Source: UBA6244 sp965140775 (GTDB taxonomy: Bacteria > Bacteroidota > Bacteroidia > Bacteroidales > F082). From it: a DNA stretch of 64,000 nucleotides. The stretch is from NCBI GenBank assembly GCA_965140775.1, contig OZ223471.1:4402001-4466000 (forward strand), in the 5' to 3' direction. The translations under genes and the position numbers were made by a program. The notes beneath the pieces were generated by a model, which worked only from the letters and a program-made list of their open reading frames with translations, did not search any database and was not told the origin of the DNA. Below, piece by piece: positions 42,508 to 51,659 of this stretch; position 1 is the first letter of the stretch, and every line of letters begins with the position of its first letter.

Positions 42508-45384
42508 TTACAACTTATCCGCCTCCTTTTGTGCATCCTCCCTTATTTTGGCTGCGGTGATTTTGGCCTTGTTCACGATGTCGTTGGCTTGGTTGTTGGC
42601 TTCGCCAATGAGTTTATTGCCTTGGTTTTCGGCCTCTTCATCCAATTTGGCGGCGGCTTTTTTGGCAGCCATTTCGCCTAACGCGCCATTCTTTTTGCCT
42701 TCGGCTATCAGTTGATCGCCTTGTTTTTTGGCTTCTGCCTTTAGATCTTGTTTGGCTTTTTGGGCGCTTTTTCGCAAATCTGCGGCCTGCTTTTCGGCAT
42801 CAGCAATAATTTTTTTGGCTTGAGCATCGGCATCTTCAATCAACTGTTTGGCCTTTTCAGTCACATCTTCCTTCACCTTATCAATTTCCTGGTTTACCAC
42901 TTCCTTCACAGTTTCTTTGGGTGTGGCCGTGCCCGAGCCTGTTCCCGGAGTTACTGAAACTGTTGGGCTATCCATGGTACCGCCGATGGTGAGATGAAAA
43001 GGCAGGTTGTCGGACACACTAAAGTTGGCTCCCAGCTTGTTGGCTTCGCCCACCAGGTTGTCGATGAGCTGATTGGCATCCGAACCCAGTTTGGCACGTG
43101 GGATTTCTGTTTGCATGCTGTAGCCAATGGTTCCGTCGAGGGCTGTCCATCCCTGTATGGTGGCCTTCATGCCTTGGGATTTGATGTCGAAGGGATCCAC
43201 CATCAGCTTGCCCTCCACAAATTTGAATTCCACCAACACCTTTTCCAGTGTGAGGTTGCTCAATTTATCGTAGTGAAGCAGTTGTGCCGCTTGCTCGAGG
43301 GTATTGAGGTTTTCAATACGGATTTGGTTGGAGCTCATCCATCCTGTTCCGTTGAGTGTGGAATAAATGGGCATGAGTTGGGCATCCAAACCGGTGGTAA
43401 AATCGAGGGATGCGTTGCATTTGCCGGTGGCTTTTTTCGCCAATGGCAAATAGGTTCTGAACATGGCAAATTGCTCGTAAGCAGTGGGAATATCCAGGTT
43501 GTTGAGTTTCATATTCAACGACGATTCAGCCATCTTTGGGGATGGGGTGGCATAACTTCCATTTACCTGCATGGTGCCACCCGAAACTTGCATGCGCAGG
43601 TCGTTAAGTTGGATGGCCTTGTCGGCGATAATCAGTTTTCCGCTTACGTTGGTCATGTCCAGACTATCGTAAATCAGTTGTTTGAACGTGCTGCCCATCA
43701 CAAAATGAATGTTGGCAGGAACCTGTGGCACCACAGCGGATGTGTCTGCCGGAGCAGTTGGCGTGTTGGTTTCCCCGGAAGGAGTTGTATCGGTCATTTC
43801 TTCTCCGGAGTCGGAAGTGTCCATGATATCGTCCATATTAAAATAGTCCGATTTCACCATGAGTGTGCCATTCAGGGTTTCATTTTTGAGGTACCAAGCC
43901 AAATAATCGGTGAGTTTTCCCGAGGCCTGCAAATCGCTCTGGCCGGTTTTCATGGCAAATGATACCAGATCGATGTATTGTGGTGAAAAATTGCATTGGG
44001 TCTGGGTTATTTCCACCGGGTTTTTCAGCGCGGGCGAGCTGTATTCCATGTTTTGTACCACGATGGATCCCATGGCCAGAAATTGGTTATAGTCTTCATT
44101 TTCGATGGACGAAAGTTTTCCCTTCAGGGTGATGTCGGCCACAAAAGTTCCCTTCATTTGGTCGGTACTGTCCATGGGATAAAAGTCCTTAACCGTAGCC
44201 AAGTCCATCCGCCCTTTGATGGTGCAATCCAGGTTGGGATCGGAAATGGGCGTGGTAAGATTGAGTTGAACATCAATGGGGTTTTTACCCAACTCCATAT
44301 GCATTTTTTGAATGTCCAGAATGGTGGCGTCCAGCGTTCCTCCGGGACTTGTAACAGCGGCATTCACCTGAATGTTAGCTATTTTTCCGGGCAGGTCCGG
44401 GTATTTTACAGAGGCATTCTGCACTTCCAGATTCATGGAAAAAGCGGGATAACTTTCTTCGGTATAAAGTCCTTTTACAGCACCCTCCAGTTTGAAAGTT
44501 CCGGTAGTGGCCAGGCCGGGATAGTCTTTTAGATAGTTGGCCGGAATCAGCGAAAGCAGTTCCTTAAAATTGGTGGAAGGTGCATTGTAGGTAAGCACTA
44601 GGTTGATGCCATCGTTCACCATGCTCACCGAGCCATCGAAGTTCAGTTTCAGGTTGTTGACGGTGAGTTCATTTTTCCCAAAAGTGTAGATGCTGTTGGC
44701 CAAATCAGCGTCGAGATTGGCTTGGTAGCGGATGGCCGCATGGTGAAGGTAGGTGGTGTTTTCCATGTTGACCACCATATCGGCCACGGAGGTTTGGGTA
44801 AAGAGGGTGGTTCGTGAGGCACTCAAATCGCCACTCAGGGTGTGGTTAAGGCCTATCATGTTCACCAACAGCTGCATTTCATCGTCGCGGTAGGTGAGTT
44901 CACCATCCACAATGCTGAATTTTTTCAGTCGGATACTGATGTCCTCTTCTTCGGAATCCGTGTTGGCAACTGGTTGTTCAGTTGTTTCATCCGAAATGGC
45001 GATATCGTAATTGGCTTTTCCATCGGCGTTGGTCCACACCAGCAATTTGGGGCGAATCAGGGCTATTTTATTCACTTCGAAATTTCCTTTGAGGACATCT
45101 ATCAGGTTGAAAACCACTTTGATTTCGGGTATGGAAGCAAGGGTGTCGCCATCAAATGCATCTTGGCCCACCACGCTCAGGTTGGTGATGGTCAGGCGAA
45201 AATCGGGGAAACTCCGTACCAGACCAAAATCCATCTCCTGAAAATCGACCCGGGCAACTACCTGGTTATTTATTTCCTGCTTGGCCAGCTCAATGATTTT
45301 TCCTTTGAAAACATAGGGCAGAATAACAACCGCCAAAGCAAGAATTACGAGGATAACGGCGAGAATTTTAAAGAAAGTTTTCAT
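42508..45384 (-). CDS. AsmA-family protein with long coiled-coil C-terminal tail
   Basis: A 958-residue membrane-anchored protein. The start MKTFFKILAVILVILALAVV gives a single N-terminal TM helix. The body has the AsmA/DUF748-like beta-repeat layout (FQEMDFGLVRSFPDFRLTIT, GTGWMSSNQIRIENLNTLEQ), implying a bridge-like groove for lipid transport between membranes. The last about 140 residues are unusual: an Ala/Lys/Glu-rich coiled coil with A-x-K-x-x-A repeats (KIIADAEKQAADLRKSAQKA). Low-complexity Thr/Pro linkers occur near 535 and 815. Family assignment is confident, the tail function unknown. Confidence 0.88.
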   Translation of the reverse strand: MKTFFKILAVILVILALAVVILPYVFKGKIIELAKQEINNQVVARVDFQEMDFGLVRSFPDFRLTITNLSVVGQDAFDGDTLASIPEIKVVFNLIDVLKGNFEVNKIALIRPKLLVWTNADGKANYDIAISDETTEQPVANTDSEEEDISIRLKKFSIVDGELTYRDDEMQLLVNMIGLNHTLSGDLSASRTTLFTQTSVADMVVNMENTTYLHHAAIRYQANLDADLANSIYTFGKNELTVNNLKLNFDGSVSMVNDGINLVLTYNAPSTNFKELLSLIPANYLKDYPGLATTGTFKLEGAVKGLYTEESYPAFSMNLEVQNASVKYPDLPGKIANIQVNAAVTSPGGTLDATILDIQKMHMELGKNPIDVQLNLTTPISDPNLDCTIKGRMDLATVKDFYPMDSTDQMKGTFVADITLKGKLSSIENEDYNQFLAMGSIVVQNMEYSSPALKNPVEITQTQCNFSPQYIDLVSFAMKTGQSDLQASGKLTDYLAWYLKNETLNGTLMVKSDYFNMDDIMDTSDSGEEMTDTTPSGETNTPTAPADTSAVVPQVPANIHFVMGSTFKQLIYDSLDMTNVSGKLIIADKAIQLNDLRMQVSGGTMQVNGSYATPSPKMAESSLNMKLNNLDIPTAYEQFAMFRTYLPLAKKATGKCNASLDFTTGLDAQLMPIYSTLNGTGWMSSNQIRIENLNTLEQAAQLLHYDKLSNLTLEKVLVEFKFVEGKLMVDPFDIKSQGMKATIQGWTALDGTIGYSMQTEIPRAKLGSDANQLIDNLVGEANKLGANFSVSDNLPFHLTIGGTMDSPTVSVTPGTGSGTATPKETVKEVVNQEIDKVKEDVTEKAKQLIEDADAQAKKIIADAEKQAADLRKSAQKAKQDLKAEAKKQGDQLIAEGKKNGALGEMAAKKAAAKLDEEAENQGNKLIGEANNQANDIVNKAKITAAKIREDAQKEADKL

Positions 45385-45410
45385 GGTTTTTTTGGTTACG
45401 AATTTGATTA

Positions 45411-45418
45411 CAAAGCTA
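45411..45418 (-). promoter_or_regulatory. Bacteroidota -7 element (TAGCTTTG) for the AsmA-like gene
   Basis: On the minus strand TAGCTTTG fits TAnnTTTG, 26 bases before the ATG ending at 45384. Confidence 0.5.
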
Positions 45419-45619
45419 CTGCATATTTCGACCAATGGCGAGCCGAAAGGTTAAATTATTTGTACCCGAATCTTTCCATGGGTGCAATTTGCACTAAAAA
45501 AGTAATGATTCATTTGCGTAGGCAAACCATTTGGTTAGGCAATGGGTCGAGCTTTTGTTACACGGATTCGGCCTGATTGGTTAGTCACCCACCGAACCCT
45601 CAACAGCCCGAATGCCGGC

Positions 45620-46534
45620 CTATTTTTCCGGCGGGTTCACCTCCCAATTCATGTCGATGTATTCGTACGAAAAGGTGTCCTGATACACGTTCACCAACAA
45701 AAAACCCTCCTCTGTTTTAAAGTTTGGTCCACGCCACCAATGGGCCGAAACTGCACCTCCGGTAACAAAGTGAACTCCGTCGAGCAACACATCTTCGAGC
45801 ACATGGGTGTGGCCCTGAAGAACGAGTTTCAGGTTTTTTCCTTCGAAAAGCTGCAACACTTCCGGACCGTTGGTGACCACAATTCCTGAATCGCTCAACC
45901 CCCGATTTTTAAAGTAGTGGTTGATAAAAACCGTTTCAAAGGGTATGTGGGCACTCACGATGATGTTGGTGTTGGGCGCAAGTTTGGCGAGGTCTTGCTC
46001 AATCCACTCCATTTGAAGGGAATCTACCTGAGCGAAATATTTCCGGTCGTCGGTAAAGCCAATATCGTCCAATATCATGAAGTGCCAATTGTTTCGATCA
46101 AAGGAGTAATAACGTTTGCCGATGCGGTTTTCAAACATCTTTTTGCCAAATTCGGGATGGGTGACCTCTACCCCGCTTTTCTCATACAAGCCAAATACCT
46201 CGTGGTTGCCCATGGTGTTGTAAACCGGCATGTTGAACAGGCGTTGAAGGCTGTCGTAAATGGTATAAAGCGAGTCGGCACGTGGGTAGGATTTCCCCAG
46301 TGCGTCATAAATAAGGTCGCCTCCCGTAATTACAAAATCGGGGTTCAGTTCGTTTACCATTTGGATGGCCCGAGCAAACCCCGCTTCGGCCCGGCGCTCG
46401 GGCTGCACGTGGATATCGGTGAGAAAAGCGAAGGTGAACAGGGGTGATTTGCTTCCATTCGACTGGCTTTTTAGTTCACCCCCGAACAAAAGTAACGTTC
46501 CGATAAGCCAGATCAGGTATCGATTATTCACCAT
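45620..46534 (-). CDS. Exported calcineurin-like metallophosphoesterase
   Basis: A 304-residue phosphoesterase. The start MVNNRYLIWLIGTLLLFGGE gives a signal peptide or N-terminal TM. The dimetal motifs are in order: FLTDIHVQPE (D-x-H), ITGGDLIYDA (GD), NTMGNHEVFG (GNHE), VSAHIPFE (H) and LQGHTHVLED (GHxH). Likely a periplasmic phosphatase or nucleotidase. It begins 13 bases after the stop of the small lipoprotein gene, so they may be cotranscribed. Confidence 0.9.
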   Translation of the reverse strand: MVNNRYLIWLIGTLLLFGGELKSQSNGSKSPLFTFAFLTDIHVQPERRAEAGFARAIQMVNELNPDFVITGGDLIYDALGKSYPRADSLYTIYDSLQRLFNMPVYNTMGNHEVFGLYEKSGVEVTHPEFGKKMFENRIGKRYYSFDRNNWHFMILDDIGFTDDRKYFAQVDSLQMEWIEQDLAKLAPNTNIIVSAHIPFETVFINHYFKNRGLSDSGIVVTNGPEVLQLFEGKNLKLVLQGHTHVLEDVLLDGVHFVTGGAVSAHWWRGPNFKTEEGFLLVNVYQDTFSYEYIDMNWEVNPPEK

Positions 46535-46547
46535 AAAAACGTGTTGC

Positions 46548-46955
46548 CTAATTGCTTGACTGGGAAAACTCCACAGTTTTTTTAAAAAATGTTCCTGCAC
46601 CACTGTAACTGCCATTATAGTAGTTAATCAAACTGCTGTCGGTATCCATCGCAGCAACGGTATAAGTACAACTTCCAGAACCGTCTATTTCACCACGCAT
46701 ATAAAATTTAGCATGGTAGTTATTGGAAGGGCTCTCAAAAGAAATATCCAACTGATCCTCACCTATAAGGTATTTTTCTACTCCACTGGCATCTAGGTAC
46801 ATAATGGTGTCCATCATCACTGTTCCGGTTGATACCACTTTGTAAATGATGGTATAATTGGTGGGTGTGGGTGTTGGATCATCGCTGCTGGAGCTACTGC
46901 ATGAAGCAAAAGTAAGCACGGCCATGGCCACAAAAAGAAATAGTAAATTTTTCAT
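46548..46955 (-). CDS. Small lipoprotein of unknown function
   Basis: A 135-residue protein with a clear lipobox (MAVLTFASCSSSSSDDPTPT) and a Ser/Pro/Thr-rich stalk, followed by a compact beta-rich domain (YTIIYKVVSTGTVMMDTIMY, YHAKFYMRGEIDGSGSCTY). It is predicted to be lipid-anchored, probably on the surface given the acidic DD after the lipid Cys. No family is recognised. It is the first gene of a pair with the metallophosphoesterase. Confidence 0.75.
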   Translation of the reverse strand: MKNLLFLFVAMAVLTFASCSSSSSDDPTPTPTNYTIIYKVVSTGTVMMDTIMYLDASGVEKYLIGEDQLDISFESPSNNYHAKFYMRGEIDGSGSCTYTVAAMDTDSSLINYYNGSYSGAGTFFKKTVEFSQSSN

Positions 46956-47077
46956 ACTTAGATTTTTTTAATTGGTTAGCACAATATTAGTACTTTTTGT
47001 TGTATCATTCAAAAAAGAACACTGCTCATTCAAGAGGATAGCCATTAAGCTTTAAAAGCAAGATGATCAGCTATGGG

Positions 47078-49150
47078 CTATCCCAATCCCATGCCCATGC
47101 TCACCAATTCGGCGATGTCGTAGTTCTTTACGGATTCTTCCTTGTTTTTGTATTTGATGCCATCGGTCATCATGGTCATACAAAAGGGGCAAGCGGTGGC
47201 AATGATATCGCATCCGGTGGCCAGGGCTTCTTCGGTGCGCTCGATAAATACTTCCTTGTCGCCTTTTTCGGCTTCTTTAAACATTTGTCCGCCACCGGCA
47301 CCACAACACAAACCAAAGCTCTTGCTGCGTTCCATCTCCATTTTTATGGAAGGAATGGCGTTGAGTACCGAGCGGGGTGCTTCATATTCACCATTGGCAC
47401 GTCCCAGATAGCAAGGATCGTGGTAGGTAATTTTTTTGCCCGACAACTCGCCCTGGTTGGGGTTGATTTTTCCTGAATCGATGAGCTGTTGCAGGTATTG
47501 CGAATGGTGGATTACTTCGTAATTTCCGCCCAAATCGGGATATTCGTTTTTCAAGGTGTTGAAATCGTGTGGATCGCAGGTCACAATTTTGGTTACTTCG
47601 TAGCCATTCAGCACCTCAATGTTGGTGAGGGCCTGCATTTGAAACAACATCTCATTTCCGGCACGACGGGCTACATCACCACTGTCGGATTCTTCAATAC
47701 CGAGCACGGCAAAATCTACCTTCAGGTGGTTGAGGATGCCGACAAACGAACGCATCACTTTCTTGTACCGATCATCAAAGGCACCTGCCGACCCCACCCA
47801 AAGCAAAAATTCGGGTTTCCCGGTTTTTTCGGCCAACAAGGGGACTTCCAAACCTTCGGCCCAGTTCATGCGGTCTTCGGGCGAAAACTGCCATGGAGCA
47901 CCATTGTTTTCGATGTTGGCAAACACGCTGTTCAGTCCGGATGGAGCTTTCGATTCTTCCATCACCAAATAACGGCGCATGTCGAGGATGATGGCCGGCT
48001 GGTTGATGTTGACGGGACATTCCTGGGCACAGGCATTGCAAAGCGTACACGCCCAGAGTTCTTCTTCGGTAATGTAGGTGGAGAGCAATGATTTGCCATC
48101 GTCGAAGCCGGCGCCGTTTTTCAACAATTCGGGGCCCAGTTCCTTCATGCGGGCACGGGTGTCCATCATAATTTTTCGTGGAGAAAGCAGTTTGCCCGTA
48201 ATATTGGCCGGACAAACGGAGGTGCATCTTCCGCATTCGGTACACGACAACGAGTTGAGATAATTTACCCAGTTGAGGTCGGTAACATCCTTGGCTCCAA
48301 AGCGTTCGGGCTCACCTTCATCTTCGGGAGCTTCCGCGAAAGCGGCGTTGGGGTCGAGCATCAGTTTCACCTCCTTGGTAATATTTTCCATGTTGTCCAC
48401 GTAACCCAATGGTTTCAGCTTGCTCACAAACACGCTGGGAACCGACATAAACACGTGAAAATGTTTGGAATAGGGCAGAATATTGGCAAAAATAAAGATC
48501 AGTACAATATGTGTCCACCAGTTGATTTGCATCAACAGAAGCGCCTGATCGGCGGGCATATTTTGGAAAAAGCCTGCCAACCAACTGCTTACCGGATATA
48601 CACCGATTACATGCTCTCCAATACCTTTGGTAAAGGCCACATAGAAAGTATTCATTCCCAACAAACTAATCATCAACACCAAAATAATGGTGAGGGCCAG
48701 GTTGGCATCGGCCTTGGAAACGGGTTTCATCTCAGGGCCATAAAACCGTTTGATGTGCATGAACAACCTGCGAAACAAAAACGCCAGAATGGCCACGGCA
48801 ATAATTAGTCCGAAAACATCCCCCGAAGCCATCAGAAAATCATATACGGGCCCCATGAAAGAGAATATTTTTTCGGTGCCAAACAGCCCGTCGATTACCA
48901 TTTCGATGCTGCCGAATAAGATCAGGATAAAGCCCCACCAAACCAGGGCATGCATGATTCCCACCACCGGACGGCGCAGGATTTTTTCCTGAAACAGGGC
49001 TACTTTAATGGTGATCCAGAGACGTTGGCCAATATCTCCCAGCGGTTTCTTTTTGGTAAACTTAAAGTACCGGAAGTACCGGATCATGGAATAGGTAAAA
49101 ACGGCCAGGGTGATCAATAAAACGATCAAAAAAATAAGTTGCTTTATCAT
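47078..49150 (-). CDS. Membrane Fe-S oxidoreductase, probable ETF:menaquinone oxidoreductase
   Basis: A 690-residue protein. The first about 230 residues carry five or so TM helices like a nitrate-reductase gamma/haem b subunit (conserved His in GIMHALVWWG, INWWTHIVLIFI). Two 4Fe-4S motifs follow (CTECGRCTSVCP near 300, CTLCNACAQECP near 366), then two CCG cysteine-rich domains (DPCYLGRANG near 577, GLCCGAGGG near 613). This HdrD/EtfD-like architecture passes electrons from ETF to menaquinone. It closes the beta-oxidation operon, which fits exactly that role. ETF alpha/beta genes are not in the window. Confidence 0.85.
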   Translation of the reverse strand: MIKQLIFLIVLLITLAVFTYSMIRYFRYFKFTKKKPLGDIGQRLWITIKVALFQEKILRRPVVGIMHALVWWGFILILFGSIEMVIDGLFGTEKIFSFMGPVYDFLMASGDVFGLIIAVAILAFLFRRLFMHIKRFYGPEMKPVSKADANLALTIILVLMISLLGMNTFYVAFTKGIGEHVIGVYPVSSWLAGFFQNMPADQALLLMQINWWTHIVLIFIFANILPYSKHFHVFMSVPSVFVSKLKPLGYVDNMENITKEVKLMLDPNAAFAEAPEDEGEPERFGAKDVTDLNWVNYLNSLSCTECGRCTSVCPANITGKLLSPRKIMMDTRARMKELGPELLKNGAGFDDGKSLLSTYITEEELWACTLCNACAQECPVNINQPAIILDMRRYLVMEESKAPSGLNSVFANIENNGAPWQFSPEDRMNWAEGLEVPLLAEKTGKPEFLLWVGSAGAFDDRYKKVMRSFVGILNHLKVDFAVLGIEESDSGDVARRAGNEMLFQMQALTNIEVLNGYEVTKIVTCDPHDFNTLKNEYPDLGGNYEVIHHSQYLQQLIDSGKINPNQGELSGKKITYHDPCYLGRANGEYEAPRSVLNAIPSIKMEMERSKSFGLCCGAGGGQMFKEAEKGDKEVFIERTEEALATGCDIIATACPFCMTMMTDGIKYKNKEESVKNYDIAELVSMGMGLG

Positions 49151-49243
49151 ACGATTGTCGCGTTAGTTGGTCAAACAAATTTGCTGCAAGTTTACTCAAT
49201 ATGTCTCTTAGAATGGAAATAAATTCCAATCACCCCCACGGAT

Positions 49244-51073
49244 TTACTCCTGCACATCTTCCACAGGAGCCGGATCATCGGGCAAGCCCACCAATCCCGA
49301 TTCTTCGGTATAGCCATACAGGCGGTCGAGTTTGATGCGGTATTTTTCTTTCAAAAACTTGCGCTTTACTTTAAGTGTGGGCGAAAGTTCTCCGGTTTCG
49401 GGAGTCCAGTCGGCACAAGTGAGTTCAAATTTTTTCACCTGCTCGTGGTGTCCCAAACTTTTATTTATTTCGTCAATTTCCTGCTGATAGCGCTCAATAA
49501 CCCTGGGCTTTTGAATCAGATCTTTGTTGTCGCGGAATTTTATTCCATAGCGGCTGCACCAGGCATGCAGGAAATGAAAAGCCGGACAAATAATGGCTGC
49601 AGCATATTTTTCACCCTCACCCACCACCATGATTTGCTCGATGAACGACGATTCTTTAAATCTGTTTTCCACCACCTGAGGAGCCACATATTTTCCCGTA
49701 CTCAGTTTAAAAATCTCCTTTTTGCGGTCGGTAATTTTCAGGATATTGTGTTCCAACAGCACGCCGATGTCGCCGGTATGAAAATATCCTTCCTGGTCGA
49801 TTACCTCGTCGGTTACCGATCTGGCCTTGTAATATCCCATCATGAGGTTGGGGCCTTTCATGAGGATTTCGCCATCTTCGGCAATTTTTACTTGTACATT
49901 TTCCAAAACGGGACCCACGGTACCAAATTTCATGTAAGGGTAATGTGCCTGATTTACAGAGATTACAGGCGATGTTTCGGTGAGTCCGTAACCTTCCATA
50001 ATGGGAATGCCGGCACCATTAAACACCCTTGCCAAACGTTCCTGAAGTGCTGCACCTCCGGAGATAATTACCTTGATGTTGCCACCCAATGCCTCGCGCC
50101 ACTTGCTGTAAATCAACTTGTCGGCAATGGCATGTTTGATGTCGTAAAGGCGTCCGTTGGCATGGTTGAGTTCGAATTTTAATCCCAGGTCAACCGCCCA
50201 GAAAAACAGGGCTTTCTTTATTCCCGTAAGCTCTTTGCCCTTGAGCAGAAGCTTGTCGTAAAGTTTTTCGATTACGCGTGGCACGCTGGTGAACCCGTGG
50301 GGGCTAACTTCACGAAGATTTTCGCCAATGGTGTCGGTACTTTCGGCATAATACACCGATGCGCCTTTGTACTGGATGAGGTAGTTTACCATACGTTCGA
50401 GCACATGGCACAAAGGCAAAAAACTCAGGAAACGTTCTTCGTGATTGATGGGTAAAATATTGGTGGTGCCTTCCACGTTGGACACAAAATTTCGGTGGCA
50501 GAGCATTACCCCTTTGCTTCGACCGGTGGTGCCGGAAGTGTAGATAATCGACAGCAAATCGTTCGGGTCGATGGCATTTTTTATACGCTCCAGTTTTTCT
50601 GTATCCTGATTTTCGGCACCCATCCTGATAATCTTGTCGATGTTTTCGGCACCTTCCACCTGATCGATGGTCAACAAATCTTTCACATTTTCGGCCTTAT
50701 CGACCAGGGGTCTGAGAATTTGGTAATATTCCCTGGAAGAAACAATCACCATTTTGGCATCGGAATGTCGCAGGATATGCTGGTATTCAATTTCGCCAAT
50801 GTTGGGATACACCGGCACATGCACCACGCCCACCTGACTCATGCCCATGTCCAAAAAATTCCATTCAGGCCGGTTGTTGCTGATAGTGATGATTTTATCG
50901 CCCTTGGTAAACCCGAATGCCAACAGACCATGGCTGATCATGTCGACCATGTTTTTGTATTCTTCGGTGGAAAACTTCTCCCATTTACCGTTTCGCTTTA
51001 CCGCCAGGGCATCTTCTTTGGGATATTTTTCAACCAATTGAGTCAGGATGTCGAAGGTTCTTGATACGTTCAT
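49244..51073 (-). CDS. fadD: Long-chain fatty-acid-CoA ligase
   Basis: A 609-residue AMP-binding enzyme: fatty acid + CoA + ATP gives acyl-CoA + AMP + PPi. The AMP-binding motif is SIIYTSGTTGRSKGVM, followed by GYGLTETSPVISVN and the hinge-region DRKKEIFKLSTGKYVAPQ. This is the FadD15/long-chain acyl-CoA synthetase branch with an N-terminal extension. It provides the activated substrate for the fadNAE enzymes encoded upstream. It is separated from the Fe-S protein gene by 93 bases, all on the minus strand. Confidence 0.93.
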   Translation of the reverse strand: MNVSRTFDILTQLVEKYPKEDALAVKRNGKWEKFSTEEYKNMVDMISHGLLAFGFTKGDKIITISNNRPEWNFLDMGMSQVGVVHVPVYPNIGEIEYQHILRHSDAKMVIVSSREYYQILRPLVDKAENVKDLLTIDQVEGAENIDKIIRMGAENQDTEKLERIKNAIDPNDLLSIIYTSGTTGRSKGVMLCHRNFVSNVEGTTNILPINHEERFLSFLPLCHVLERMVNYLIQYKGASVYYAESTDTIGENLREVSPHGFTSVPRVIEKLYDKLLLKGKELTGIKKALFFWAVDLGLKFELNHANGRLYDIKHAIADKLIYSKWREALGGNIKVIISGGAALQERLARVFNGAGIPIMEGYGLTETSPVISVNQAHYPYMKFGTVGPVLENVQVKIAEDGEILMKGPNLMMGYYKARSVTDEVIDQEGYFHTGDIGVLLEHNILKITDRKKEIFKLSTGKYVAPQVVENRFKESSFIEQIMVVGEGEKYAAAIICPAFHFLHAWCSRYGIKFRDNKDLIQKPRVIERYQQEIDEINKSLGHHEQVKKFELTCADWTPETGELSPTLKVKRKFLKEKYRIKLDRLYGYTEESGLVGLPDDPAPVEDVQE

Positions 51074-51097
51074 TTGAGTAGCGTGTTAATCGTTGTT

Positions 51098-51589
51098 TTA
51101 GTTTTTTTTGGTTTTGGGTTTGAATGTCCAGGTAAACCAGAAGCGAGCCACCACATCTCCTTCGTCATCAATACCTTCGGTGGATACTTCGCAGGTTTTT
51201 CCTACATTTTCGGCAATGCTTTCGGCAATGGTTTGGGCCAGCAGATCGCCTTGTGAACAGGAGAACACAATGCGTGTTCGTGATTTCTTTACAAACTCGG
51301 CCCGCATGTTGAACACCAACATGGAAACGGGCACCGGACTTTGCTCCACATGCGCCATGGCCAGTATGCCGGTAGAAAGTTCGGCTGCCATGCTCAAAGC
51401 GGCAAAATAGATGGAACGAAAAGGATTTTTGTTGAGATAATTATAGGGCAGCGAAACCGAAGCCTGATGCATGTTCATTTGGTCGATGCGGAGTTTGGCC
51501 ACAAAGGCCAGGGGCAATTTCAACAGCATGAACAACCTCATTTTAAAGCGGTTGTTGGCAAGTACCTCGAATTTGTTTTTTGAGTTCAT
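51098..51589 (-). CDS. DUF4442 hotdog-fold thioesterase-like protein
   Basis: A 163-residue protein with the DUF4442 pattern (RLFMLLKLPLAFVAKLRID, RSIYFAALSMAAELSTGIL). It has hotdog-fold features: a central helix with the AAELSTG stretch and several strands (VARFWFTWTF at the end). It probably hydrolyses or binds acyl-CoA. Sitting between fadE and fadD, it likely rescues dead-end acyl-CoAs or controls CoA levels. Catalytic residues are not firmly identifiable. Confidence 0.8.
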   Translation of the reverse strand: MNSKNKFEVLANNRFKMRLFMLLKLPLAFVAKLRIDQMNMHQASVSLPYNYLNKNPFRSIYFAALSMAAELSTGILAMAHVEQSPVPVSMLVFNMRAEFVKKSRTRIVFSCSQGDLLAQTIAESIAENVGKTCEVSTEGIDDEGDVVARFWFTWTFKPKTKKN

Positions 51590-51659
51590 GTCAGGTTGGT
51601 TTCAAAATCCGGAGTGCGACAAACCGCACTCCGGGGAACATATAAACAAAGCAGTATTA

